The notes below the pieces were generated by a model, which saw only the letters and a program-made list of their open reading frames with translations, was not told where the DNA came from and searched no databases. Positions 1 through 5,482 of a stretch of 5,952 nucleotides of DNA are shown in pieces. A program made the translations under genes and the position numbers. The DNA comes from Actinomycetota bacterium (GTDB lineage Bacteria > Acidobacteriota > Blastocatellia > Chloracidobacteriales > Chloracidobacteriaceae): NCBI GenBank assembly GCA_013298335.1, contig JAAFHI010000119.1, positions 1 to 5,952 on the forward strand, in the 5' to 3' direction. How positions within the stretch are numbered: position 1 is the first letter of the stretch; each line of letters opens with the position of its first letter.

Positions 1-461
1 GCGACGATGGTGTAGGGCTCGACGTCCTTCGTGACGACCGAACCGGCGGCGACCACCGCGCCGTCGCCGATGGTGACGCCCGGCATCACGAGCGCGCGAT
101 AGCCGATCCAGACAAAATTTCCGATGACCACGTCGCCGCCACGATCCGCAAAGTCAGTGGATTGAGGCTCATGGCCGAGGGTGAGGATGCTCGCTTCGGG
201 ACCGATGGTGACGTTGTCGCCGGTCCGGATACCGAATTTTCTCCCGTCGAACATGCACCCGAAATTGATCACGTTGTTGTTTCCGAGCGAAATCTTGCGT
301 CCGTTGAGAAACCGGCACCCCATCTGGATCCAGGTTTTCGAACCGCAGCCCGCGAGGTACGACCCGAGGTAGGCGCGGCGCAGCCAGTGAAGGGGAAAAC
401 GCGACAGACAGCCGTTGTAAACGTAGCTCAGGACGCTCCCGGCGAAGATGCGCGCGTTCAT
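1..461 (-). CDS. Hexapeptide-repeat acyltransferase (WcaF/CatB-like), 3' end cut by window edge
   Basis: This probably transfers an acetyl (or other acyl) group from acyl-CoA to a sugar hydroxyl or amine of the polysaccharide, in the cytoplasm. The 153 residues visible begin [13 protein letters not shown] and carry a left-handed beta-helix: repeated [I/V]-G-x-x steps run through about residues 57-92 ([20 protein letters not shown]) and 111-143 ([33 protein letters not shown]). H97 in TLGHEP lies where WcaF/CatB-type enzymes keep their catalytic histidine. The closing [13 protein letters not shown] is typical just before the C-terminal end, so only a short tail is missing. The start is well fixed: GGAGGG (468-473) lies six bases upstream, and the ATG overlaps the gmhA stop as ATGA (458-461), implying translational coupling. 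The family is clear; the acceptor sugar and acyl donor cannot be read from the sequence. Confidence 0.88.
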   Translation of the reverse strand, partial: MNARIFAGSVLSYVYNGCLSRFPLHWLRRAYLGSYLAGCGSKTWIQMGCRFLNGRKISLGNNNVINFGCMFDGRKFGIRTGDNVTIGPEASILTLGHEPQSTDFADRGGDVVIGNFVWIGYRALVMPGVTIGDGAVVAAGSVVTKDVEPYTIV

Positions 462-1024
462 AGTTCGCCCTCCACGATTTCGCACAGCACATGGCCGAGC
501 AGGATGTGCATTTCCTGAATGCGGGGCGTGCAGTCGGACGGCACGCACAGGCAGAGGTCACTGAGCGGCTTGATTTTTCCGCCTCCCAGACCGGTCATCC
601 CGATGACCGTCACCCCGTTTTCGCGAGCTTCCTCGACAGCGCGGACGACGTTCCGGCTGTTGCCGCTCGTGGAAATCGCGATCAGGACGTCGCCCGGCTG
701 CCCCAGCGCCGCGACCTGCCGGGCAAAAACTTCGTCGAATCCGAAATCGTTGGCGACGGCGGTCAGAATCGAGGTGTCAGTCGTGAGCGCAATGGCCGGC
801 ACGGCGCGGCGTTCCCTGAGAAACCGGCCCACGAGTTCGCAGGCGATGTGCTGCGCGTCGGCTGCCGAACCGCCGTTTCCGCAGACCAGAACTTTTTTGC
901 CACCGGTCAGCGCGGCGGCCATCAGACGGGCGGCTTCGGCGACGTCGTCGGCCAGCGCGGGCATGGCCCGGAGCAGCGCGTCGTGTTCGGCCAGCGACCG
1001 TTCGAATGTGGAAAGCGGATTCAT
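458..1024 (-). CDS. gmhA: GmhA-type phosphoheptose isomerase (SIS domain)
   Basis: By family this converts D-sedoheptulose 7-phosphate to D-glycero-D-manno-heptose 7-phosphate, the first step to nucleotide-activated heptose, in the cytoplasm. The 188-residue product is about the normal GmhA length (roughly 190). It has the SIS-domain phosphate-binding motifs CGNGGSAAD (48-56) and STSGNS (118-123), plus [11 protein letters not shown] (90-100), as in E. coli GmhA. The family's catalytic pair appears conserved as E63 (in CELVGRF) and H173 (in IQEMH). The open frame extends upstream to 1318, but homology begins only at MNPLSTFE. That ATG overlaps the upstream dehydratase stop as ATGA and has GAGGA about 12 bases ahead, so 1024 is the chosen start. 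The adjacent dehydratase suggests the heptose may enter a GDP-heptose branch. The paralogue DiaA is an alternative, but the conserved E/H pair and the sugar-gene context favour GmhA. Confidence 0.87.
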   Translation of the reverse strand: MNPLSTFERSLAEHDALLRAMPALADDVAEAARLMAAALTGGKKVLVCGNGGSAADAQHIACELVGRFLRERRAVPAIALTTDTSILTAVANDFGFDEVFARQVAALGQPGDVLIAISTSGNSRNVVRAVEEARENGVTVIGMTGLGGGKIKPLSDLCLCVPSDCTPRIQEMHILLGHVLCEIVEGEL

Positions 1025-1977
1025 TGGTTCAATTCGTCCTCGATCATCATTTTCACGACTTCGGGCATGGTGAATTTCGCTTCCCATCCGAGCACTTCGC
1101 GCGCCTTGCGAGGATTGCCGAATCCGCGCCGGATGTCGGTCGGACGCAGCAGCGTCGGGTCGGTCACGACGTGTTCGCTCCAGTCGAGGCCGACCGCCTC
1201 GAAGGCACGCGCCACGAATTCTTCGAGCGAAAAGGCCCGTCCCGTGGCAATCACGAAATCGTCGGGCGTCTCGCGCTGGATCATCCGGTGGATGGCCTCG
1301 ACGTATTCCGGCGCCCATCCCCAGTCGCGCTCGACCGCGATGTCGCCCAGTTTCAACTTTTCACCGCTTCCCTTCGCGATGCGGCAGGCGGCGGAGACAA
1401 TCTTTTTGGTCACGAAATGAGGCGGACGCAGCGGCGATTCGTGATTGAACAGGATACCCGAACAGGCAAACAGTCCGTAGGCTTCCCGGTAGTTCGCGAC
1501 TTCCCAGTAGGCCGTGCATTTTGCCACCGCGTAGGGGCTGCGGGGCCGGAACGGTGACTGCTCGGTCGCGCCCGCAGGCTCGGTATCGCCGAAACACTCG
1601 CCGGAAGAGGCGTTATAGAACCTGACCGGCGCGTCCATGAGCCGGATCGCTTCGAGCAGGTTCAGGGTGCCCATCGAAATGCTGTCGAGGGTTTCGACCG
1701 GCTGCTCGAACGACAGAAAGACCGAACTCTGCCCGGCCAGATTGTAGACCTCGTCCGGCTTCACCTTCGTCATGACCTGAAGGACGCTCCGGAAGTCGGT
1801 CGGGGCCATCGACTCGATCCGGATGTGGTCGAGAATGTCCGTCCGCTGGAGGTTGTCGAAGGTCGCCATCTGGGCGTCGCGCGACGTCCCGAAGACTTCA
1901 TAGCCTTTTTCGAGCAGCAAACGCGCAAGGTAGGTCCCGTCCTGCCCGGAAATGCCGCATACCAGCGCTTTTTTCAT
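1021..1977 (-). CDS. GDP-mannose 4,6-dehydratase family enzyme (possibly acting on GDP-manno-heptose)
   Basis: Enzymes of this family remove water from a GDP-sugar to give the GDP-4-keto-6-deoxy sugar, using bound NADP. The 318-residue extended-SDR protein starts [17 protein letters not shown], with the GxxGxxG cofactor motif at 8-14 and the GMD hallmark GQDGxYLAxLLLExGYxVxG. The predicted catalytic residues are S125, E127, Y149 and K153, in NASSGECFG and [28 protein letters not shown] (162-182) closely matches E. coli Gmd. At 318 residues it is shorter than classic Gmd (about 345-370). An in-frame ATG at 1995 lies three bases after the preceding stop. I prefer 1977 because family homology begins there and GGGGGCG precedes it; 1995 remains possible. 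Its stop overlaps the gmhA start (ATGA). The substrate may be GDP-mannose or, given the gmhA partner, GDP-D-glycero-D-manno-heptose (DmhA/DdahA-like), so I give no symbol. Confidence 0.85.
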   Translation of the reverse strand: MKKALVCGISGQDGTYLARLLLEKGYEVFGTSRDAQMATFDNLQRTDILDHIRIESMAPTDFRSVLQVMTKVKPDEVYNLAGQSSVFLSFEQPVETLDSISMGTLNLLEAIRLMDAPVRFYNASSGECFGDTEPAGATEQSPFRPRSPYAVAKCTAYWEVANYREAYGLFACSGILFNHESPLRPPHFVTKKIVSAACRIAKGSGEKLKLGDIAVERDWGWAPEYVEAIHRMIQRETPDDFVIATGRAFSLEEFVARAFEAVGLDWSEHVVTDPTLLRPTDIRRGFGNPRKAREVLGWEAKFTMPEVVKMMIEDELNQ

Positions 1978-1998
1978 AATGGCGGTCGCCCCCATGCG

Positions 1999-3156
1999 TC
2001 AGTCCGGCAGCGAAGCCCCGAACAGGCGGTTCAAGATGATCCGGGCATTCAGATTCCAGGAATTTTCGGCGAAGTAGCGGTCCCAGTCGGGAACCGGCGG
2101 CGATGAAAGCCACTGCCCCATGCCGGCGGAAAGCGACTTGAGGTCGTCCGGCTCGACCCACACGCCGAGGTTGTATTTCGTGACCAGACTCGCCATCGAC
2201 CCCGCGCCCGCCGAGGCGAGGCAGAACTTGCGGTAGTTGGCCGCCACGCTCAGAACGCCGCTGGCCGAACGGAAGGTCCGGCTGTAGGTCAGCAGCGCCG
2301 CGTCGGCGGCTTCGAACAGGTTGGCCGCATTTTCTTCCGAAATGTATTCGACGACCCACCGGCAGCGATCCGCCACCCCGACTTCTTCGGCCAGCCGCTG
2401 GTAAAACTCGATCGGCTTCTGGCTCGCCGCCTGTCCCTTTCCGGCAATCACCAGTTGAACCCGCGGATGGTCGGCCATCGCGCGGATGGCGAGGTCCAGA
2501 TTCTTGTTGTCGCGAATATGACCGAAGGCCAGCAGCATCGGCGAATCCTGCGGAATGCCGTGTTCGGCCCGGGTGGTCGCGCGGTCCACCTGTGCGGGCG
2601 GAAACTGGTGCGTACCGTAGGGAATGACCGTCGTGCGGAGGCCGGGAAACTGCTTGACCGTATCGAGTTCGATGACTTCGTGGACGAAGGCTTCGCGCAG
2701 GAACGAATATCCGGCGGCGATGGAATGGCGATGCCACCAGAGCGGACCGAACACGAAGTCGCGAACCGGCTCATGCACGACCGCGCCGAATACCACGCCG
2801 TTCCGGGCCAGCTTTCGCAGCCGGTAAGCCCACAAAGGCGACAGGTATTCCATATAGGACCCCATCAGGACGTGTTTGAAGTTTCCGCTGACGATCTGTT
2901 GCGCAAAAGTCCGGAAGTTGTCGGTCATCGTCCGGGTGTAGTGAACCGCCTTCAGCGCCCGCGACGGAATCGGCTTGGGGGGACGCATGTCGCGCAGAAT
3001 CTTGACCGGGCGATAGCGTTCGCCCCGTCCGGTCGGAAATTCCGGCGGGCAGAGCAGATGAACCTCGACGCCGAGGTCGGCGAGGGCATTGGCTTGTTCG
3101 TGTGCGTAGTCGGCCAGACCACCAAAACTGACCGGCAGATGATAGAGAAGTTTCAT
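1999..3156 (-). CDS. GT-B fold glycosyltransferase, GT4-like, with divergent donor-site motif
   Basis: This 385-residue protein probably adds a sugar to the growing lipid-linked glycan at the inner face of the membrane. The N-terminal Rossmann half starts MKLLYHLPVSFGGLADYAHE; the glycine loop FGGLADY (11-17) is the usual acceptor-side signature. The C-terminal half has FGHIRDNKNLDLAIRA (211-226), the GT4 element normally holding donor-phosphate contacts, followed by VQLVIAGKG (233-241). The region expected to carry E-x7-E (about 290-315, YSRTFRSASG then VLSVAANYRKFCLAS) lacks both glutamates and the usual G-x-P-V. No transmembrane segment is evident. The frame can begin one codon earlier with TTG (3159), but the ATG at 3156 is the natural start. 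No clear Shine-Dalgarno precedes it, which is odd beside its neighbours. The gene starts 30 bases after the epimerase stop and ends 21 bases before the dehydratase start, so it is likely co-transcribed. The sugar specificity is unknown. Confidence 0.82.
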   Translation of the reverse strand: MKLLYHLPVSFGGLADYAHEQANALADLGVEVHLLCPPEFPTGRGERYRPVKILRDMRPPKPIPSRALKAVHYTRTMTDNFRTFAQQIVSGNFKHVLMGSYMEYLSPLWAYRLRKLARNGVVFGAVVHEPVRDFVFGPLWWHRHSIAAGYSFLREAFVHEVIELDTVKQFPGLRTTVIPYGTHQFPPAQVDRATTRAEHGIPQDSPMLLAFGHIRDNKNLDLAIRAMADHPRVQLVIAGKGQAASQKPIEFYQRLAEEVGVADRCRWVVEYISEENAANLFEAADAALLTYSRTFRSASGVLSVAANYRKFCLASAGAGSMASLVTKYNLGVWVEPDDLKSLSAGMGQWLSSPPVPDWDRYFAENSWNLNARIILNRLFGASLPD

Positions 3157-3166
3157 CAAGAAGCCG

Positions 3167-3174
3167 AAAAAAAA
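3167..3174. repeat. Homopolymer A8 (T8 on the coding strand) between two genes
   Basis: In the 30-base spacer between the epimerase and GT4-like genes the transcript would read CCG, then eight U, then CGG, just before the GT4-like start. No strong hairpin precedes the U-tract, so it is not a convincing terminator. It may allow polymerase pausing or slippage, but it lies outside both reading frames. Confidence 0.5.
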
Positions 3175-3186
3175 CGGAATTGGAGG

Positions 3187-4137
3187 TCAGCTCACGTCGG
3201 TTCGGGACGCGCCGGGAATCAGTCCCAGCTCCGCCCGACACCAGGGAGCGAATGACCGGATGCCGTTTTCAAAGGAAACGGCGGGTCGAAAACCGAGCGC
3301 CTCAAGCCGCGTCACATCGGCTCGCCAGTTGCGGGGCGTTCCGGCGGGCACCACCTGATCGAAATCGACCGGGCGCTTGAGTTCGAGGACGTTCATCAAC
3401 TGCGTCGAGAGTTCCGCGATGGAAACCTCGTGACCGGTGGCCACATTGTAGGATTCTCCCTTCATCGGCGCGCGGAACGCTATCACTTCCACGGCCTGCG
3501 CCACATCCGAGGCATGGATGAAATCGCGGCTTTCGTTGCCGGTGCCCTGAATCGTCAGGCTCGGACGGGTGAGCAGATTCCGGCAGAGGTCCCACACGAC
3601 CTGTCGCCGGAGTCCCACGCCGTAGGCCGAAAAGATGCGCAGCGCCGCCGTCGGCACACCGAACACCTCGGAGAATTCCCGGCATAGCAGTTCCCCCTGC
3701 CATTTGTGGAATCCGTAGGGCGACACCGGATTGAGCGGGTCGTCCTCGCGAATCGGCAGCGTGGCCGGATTGCCGTAGACGGCAGCGCTCGACAGAAACA
3801 CGAAGCGGCAGTTCGGGGCGTTTTTCCGGATCGTGCTCAGTACGTCGAAGGTGATGCCGACATTGACCGAAAAATCGGCTTCGGGATTGGAAATGGACAG
3901 CCCAACCGAAGCCCGACCCGCGCAGTGAACGAAGACTTCCGGTTGCAGTTCCGCCAGAATCGGCCCCAGCCCCGGATTCGGCAGCCGCAGCGAGTGATAC
4001 GCGGCGAGATCCGCGAGGGGCGCATTTTCCGGCGAACTTCCGTCCACGCCGATCACCCGGTGCCCCTTCGATGCGAAGTCACGCGCGATGTAGCGTCCAA
4101 GAAAACCGGCGACGCCCGAAATGAGGACCGTGCCCAT
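3187..4137 (-). CDS. NAD-dependent epimerase/dehydratase (extended SDR), GalE-like
   Basis: This 316-residue extended short-chain dehydrogenase modifies a nucleotide sugar in the cytoplasm, as a 4-epimerase or a 4-keto reductase. The Rossmann motif GVAGFLG (8-14) follows the first strand, and D32 in GVDG ends the second strand, which suggests NAD rather than NADP. The catalytic set reads S117 in FLSSAAVYG, then Y141 and K145 in SPYGFHK. GTGNESRDFIHASDVAQAV is the C-terminal substrate-domain motif of GalE/RmlB-type enzymes. Start 4137 fits family homology, which begins at VLISGVAGFLG. Upstream, AGGAAGTGGA (4148-4157) gives a weak Shine-Dalgarno with 10-14 bases spacing. The gene opens a tightly packed block and is separated from the upstream GT2 gene by 289 bases holding an inserted repeat element. 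Beside a GMD-like dehydratase it could be the 4-keto reductase that finishes the 6-deoxy sugar, but general epimerase features fit equally. The exact substrate is unresolved. Confidence 0.83.
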   Translation of the reverse strand: MGTVLISGVAGFLGRYIARDFASKGHRVIGVDGSSPENAPLADLAAYHSLRLPNPGLGPILAELQPEVFVHCAGRASVGLSISNPEADFSVNVGITFDVLSTIRKNAPNCRFVFLSSAAVYGNPATLPIREDDPLNPVSPYGFHKWQGELLCREFSEVFGVPTAALRIFSAYGVGLRRQVVWDLCRNLLTRPSLTIQGTGNESRDFIHASDVAQAVEVIAFRAPMKGESYNVATGHEVSIAELSTQLMNVLELKRPVDFDQVVPAGTPRNWRADVTRLEALGFRPAVSFENGIRSFAPWCRAELGLIPGASRTDVS

Positions 4138-4147
4138 ACGAATTCAA

Positions 4148-4157
4148 TCCACTTCCT
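4148..4157 (-). promoter_or_regulatory. Weak ribosome-binding site of the epimerase gene
   Basis: The coding strand reads AGGAAGTGGA, ending ten bases before the ATG at 4137. The better core, GGAAG, is 14 bases away, longer than ideal. The site lies only two bases from the left 11-base direct repeat of the inserted element, so the insertion just missed it. Confidence 0.4.
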
Positions 4158-4159
4158 GA

Positions 4160-4170
4160 AAAAACTATCG
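4160..4170. repeat. Left copy of 11-base direct repeat (probable target-site duplication)
   Basis: AAAAACTATCG here is repeated exactly, in the same orientation, at 4303-4313. The two copies abut the outer ends of the inverted repeats, as expected for target DNA duplicated by transposition. Confidence 0.7.
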
Positions 4171-4205
4171 ACTTGGTTCAGAGTTCCCCGCTTCAGCGGG
4201 GAGAA
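4171..4205 (+). repeat. Left terminal inverted repeat with internal CCCCGC-TTCA-GCGGGG hairpin
   Basis: The hairpin stem pairs 4186-4191 with 4196-4201 around a TTCA loop. Bases 4181-4209, opening GAGTTCCCCGC and closing GCGGGGAGAAACCG, have the length, palindrome and ends of a type I-E CRISPR repeat. Compared with the E. coli repeat as I recall it, only three positions differ. There is no second direct copy or spacer, so it is not annotated as CRISPR. Confidence 0.75.
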
Positions 4206-4206
4206 A

Positions 4207-4233
4207 CCGTTTTGTTTTTCACGTAAAAAACGG
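4207..4233. other. AT-rich inverted repeat inside the element
   Basis: CCGTTTT (4207-4213) is complementary to AAAACGG (4227-4233) around a 13-base loop. The weak A/T pairing makes it a minor structure. It overlaps the last three bases of the CRISPR-repeat-like segment. Confidence 0.35.
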
Positions 4234-4268
4234 ACGGGAACACCTGAAACTTCGCCCAACTGATGCTC

Positions 4269-4302
4269 TTTTCCCCGCTGAAGCGGGGGACTCTGAACAG
4301 GT
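4269..4302 (-). repeat. Right terminal inverted repeat with internal hairpin
   Basis: Read on the minus strand this starts ACCTGTTCAGAG and continues CCCCCGC-TTCA-GCGGGG, with stem arms 4273-4278 and 4283-4288. It differs from the left copy at one base in the arm (4289 versus 4185), one base after the stem and one gap near the outer tip. Beyond that its inner flank diverges, so its match to a CRISPR repeat breaks down at the 3' end. Confidence 0.75.
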
Positions 4303-4313
4303 AAAAACTATCG
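4303..4313. repeat. Right copy of 11-base direct repeat (probable target-site duplication)
   Basis: Exact second copy of AAAAACTATCG, immediately outside the right inverted repeat. Removing one copy plus the element would restore a continuous spacer of about 146 bases between the GT2 and epimerase genes. Confidence 0.7.
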
Positions 4314-4318
4314 TCATC

Positions 4319-4344
4319 GTCCGGCGACCGGCTTCCCGCCGGAC
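4319..4344 (-). terminator. Perfect 8-bp GC hairpin downstream of the GT2 gene, possible weak terminator
   Basis: GTCCGGCG (4319-4326) pairs perfectly with CGCCGGAC (4337-4344) around a 10-base loop. In the minus-strand transcript it lies about 80 bases after the GT2 stop. The next T-run (TTTTT, 4307-4303) starts only 11 bases after the stem, so it is not a standard intrinsic terminator. A partial terminator, an RNA-stabilising 3' hairpin or a protein site are all possible. Confidence 0.3.
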
Positions 4345-4396
4345 CACTTCGCGTCACGGAACTTTGAAGACCCATTCATCGTACGCGCGCGATCCT

Positions 4397-4402
4397 AATA
4401 TA
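4397..4402 (-). promoter_or_regulatory. Candidate -10 element (TATATT) for the epimerase block
   Basis: The minus strand reads TGTATATATTAGGATC, a strongly AT-rich patch in an otherwise GC-rich locus. TATATT differs from the TATAAT consensus at one position. No convincing -35 box is seen about 17 bases upstream. It lies 25-30 bases after the GT2 stop and 260 bases before the epimerase start, so any transcript would run through the hairpin and the inserted element. Confidence 0.25.
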
Positions 4403-4426
4403 TACATGGCGCGAAACCAGTCGTGA

Positions 4427-5482
4427 CTACCACTTCGGCACGCCCGCCGCCCGCAACCGCGACCGGGTTTCGGCACAGCGCCGACCGCCGGTCAGGTAGC
4501 CGTTCCAGTAGCCCATGACCCCGGCGTACTTTACCGCGTATTCAAACACCGTCACCCGCCAGAATGCGCCGGACCCGCCGCTCGCGGCGAACCGTCTCAT
4601 GGCGGGCCGGAGCCGTGCAATCCGCGCCGCGATCAGCAACAGCCCGATGCCGAGGCACACCGTTCCGGCCACCGGAACCCGCCGCCAGACCAGCCACTCG
4701 ACGGCGGCGAGCAACAGACCGAACACCGGAAGGGTCATTTCCGCCGCCAGCCGTCCGCCGACCAGCACGCCGTAGTTGAGCCAGATGCCCGCTTCCCCGA
4801 CACCGAGGCCGTTGCGGCGGGATTCCTTCGCAAACCGGCGCAGGGTCGTCAGCCGTTCCCAGAAACACCGGGGGGTTGCTGCTGCCGCGACGCTTTTGGT
4901 TTTGGCGTGGAGCAGAATCCCGAAAACCACGTCGTCCGCCGCGAGCGTCAGGTCTTCCGGATACCCGCCGATGCGTTCCCAGAGCGTTTTCCGGTAGGCA
5001 ATCGCCCGCGACGACGCCAGCGAATCCTTCTCGGCCCGCATTTTCGGCGCATCGAGCAGCGCAAATTCGACTTTCGCCCAGACGGTAGCGAGATCGCCGG
5101 TCCGCACCGCCCAGCTTCCCATGACGGCTTCGCAGTCGGGGTCGTCCACCAGCGGTCGGGCGAGTTCCGCAAACCATTCGCGGTCCCATTCACAGCCGAC
5201 GTCGGTCGAGACGATGAGGTCGAACCGGGCGAGGTCAATGGCGAGGTTTCTTCCCCGCGCCACGTTGCAGCCCTTTTCCTGAAGCAGCCGGACCGCCGGG
5301 CCCCGTTCGGCCTGCCGTTCGAGCAGAAATTCCCACGTTCCGTCGGTCGAGCCGCCGTCCACAATCACGATTTCGGCGGGTTGCGCGGTCTGGGCATCCA
5401 TTCTTTCAAAGAAAACGACGCACCCCTCCCGGTCGTTCAGGACGGTCGTCACGAGGGACGCTTCTAGCCGAGTTGCCGACAT
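4427..5482 (-). CDS. GT2 family glycosyltransferase with C-terminal membrane segments
   Basis: This 351-residue GT-A enzyme probably transfers a sugar from a nucleotide donor to a lipid-linked or membrane-proximal acceptor. The nucleotide-binding motif IVIVDGGSTDGT spans 38-49, with GCNVARGRNLAI (71-82) after it. STDVGCEW (92-99) holds D94 at the DxD position. ADD (182-184) is the expected acidic catalytic-base motif, followed by the basic FAKESRRNGLG (217-227) at the acceptor site. Hydrophobic stretches at about 249-266 and 269-286 look like two membrane segments, making it membrane-anchored, loosely like ExoA-type enzymes. Start 5482 is preceded by GGGTGGA a few bases upstream, and the GT2 fold begins at residue 8 (ASLVTTVLN), leaving little room for another start. 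It overlaps the upstream gene by 19 bases, implying co-translation. A 289-base gap follows its stop. The sugar specificity is not readable. Confidence 0.87.
   Translation of the reverse strand: MSATRLEASLVTTVLNDREGCVVFFERMDAQTAQPAEIVIVDGGSTDGTWEFLLERQAERGPAVRLLQEKGCNVARGRNLAIDLARFDLIVSTDVGCEWDREWFAELARPLVDDPDCEAVMGSWAVRTGDLATVWAKVEFALLDAPKMRAEKDSLASSRAIAYRKTLWERIGGYPEDLTLAADDVVFGILLHAKTKSVAAAATPRCFWERLTTLRRFAKESRRNGLGVGEAGIWLNYGVLVGGRLAAEMTLPVFGLLLAAVEWLVWRRVPVAGTVCLGIGLLLIAARIARLRPAMRRFAASGGSGAFWRVTVFEYAVKYAGVMGYWNGYLTGGRRCAETRSRLRAAGVPKW

Larger units (their letters stand above)
4171..4302. mobile_element. 132-base MITE-like foldback element, non-coding
   Basis: The element begins ACTTGGTTCAGAG and ends CTCTGAACAGGT. 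Its termini are imperfect inverted repeats (4171-4205 and 4269-4302), identical at 28 of 30 positions over 4176-4205 versus 4298-4269; one single-base gap is needed in the outermost five bases. An exact 11-base direct repeat flanks it. It encodes no transposase, and its core of about 63 bases is AT-rich, unlike the GC-rich genes around it. That fits a miniature inverted-repeat element mobilised in trans. Some IS4-family members (for example the IS231 group) make duplications of about this size, but I cannot assign a family. It sits between the GT2 gene and the epimerase, without disrupting either. As RNA, the whole element could fold into one long stem, or each end into its own hairpin. Only one copy is visible, so its status as a repeat family is inferred. 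Confidence 0.65.

Noticed and set aside
458..1318. A 286-residue version of the isomerase starting at 1318
   Set aside because: The extra 98 residues are the out-of-frame shadow of the dehydratase gene. Family homology and the ATGA junction place the start at 1024.
491..1420. Long plus-strand open frame (309 residues) opposite the isomerase and dehydratase
   Set aside because: It is antisense to two well-supported genes, has Arg/Ser/Pro-rich low-quality sequence with no motifs, and is a typical GC-rich shadow frame.
1978..1995. Upstream ATG for the dehydratase adding six residues (MGATAI)
   Set aside because: It lies three bases after the previous stop and could be used by re-initiation, but the Rossmann strand homology begins at MKKALVCG, so 1977 is preferred. 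The alternative is not excluded.
1898..2737. Minus-strand open frame (279 residues) overlapping the GT4-like and dehydratase genes
   Set aside because: It is an alternate frame of the real genes, with Arg/Gly/Pro-rich composition and no domain.
2455..3255. Plus-strand open frame (266 residues) opposite the GT4-like gene
   Set aside because: It is antisense to a motif-bearing glycosyltransferase, shows no recognisable domain, and crosses the gene boundary without its own signals.
4181..4292. A short CRISPR array made of the two repeat-like hairpins
   Set aside because: The two copies are in opposite orientation, only one keeps the 3' handle, and the direct repeats outside them point to transposition. 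An array needs direct repeats with regular spacers.
4181..4292. Intrinsic terminators at the two CCCCGC/GCGGGG hairpins
   Set aside because: On the minus strand neither hairpin is followed by a U-tract. On the plus strand the left one has T-runs only after eight intervening bases, and no plus-strand gene needs termination.
4053..4375. Short minus-strand frames across the inserted element, sharing peptide RVPRFSGE
   Set aside because: The shared peptide arises only because the element's ends are inverted copies. The frames have no Shine-Dalgarno or family resemblance.
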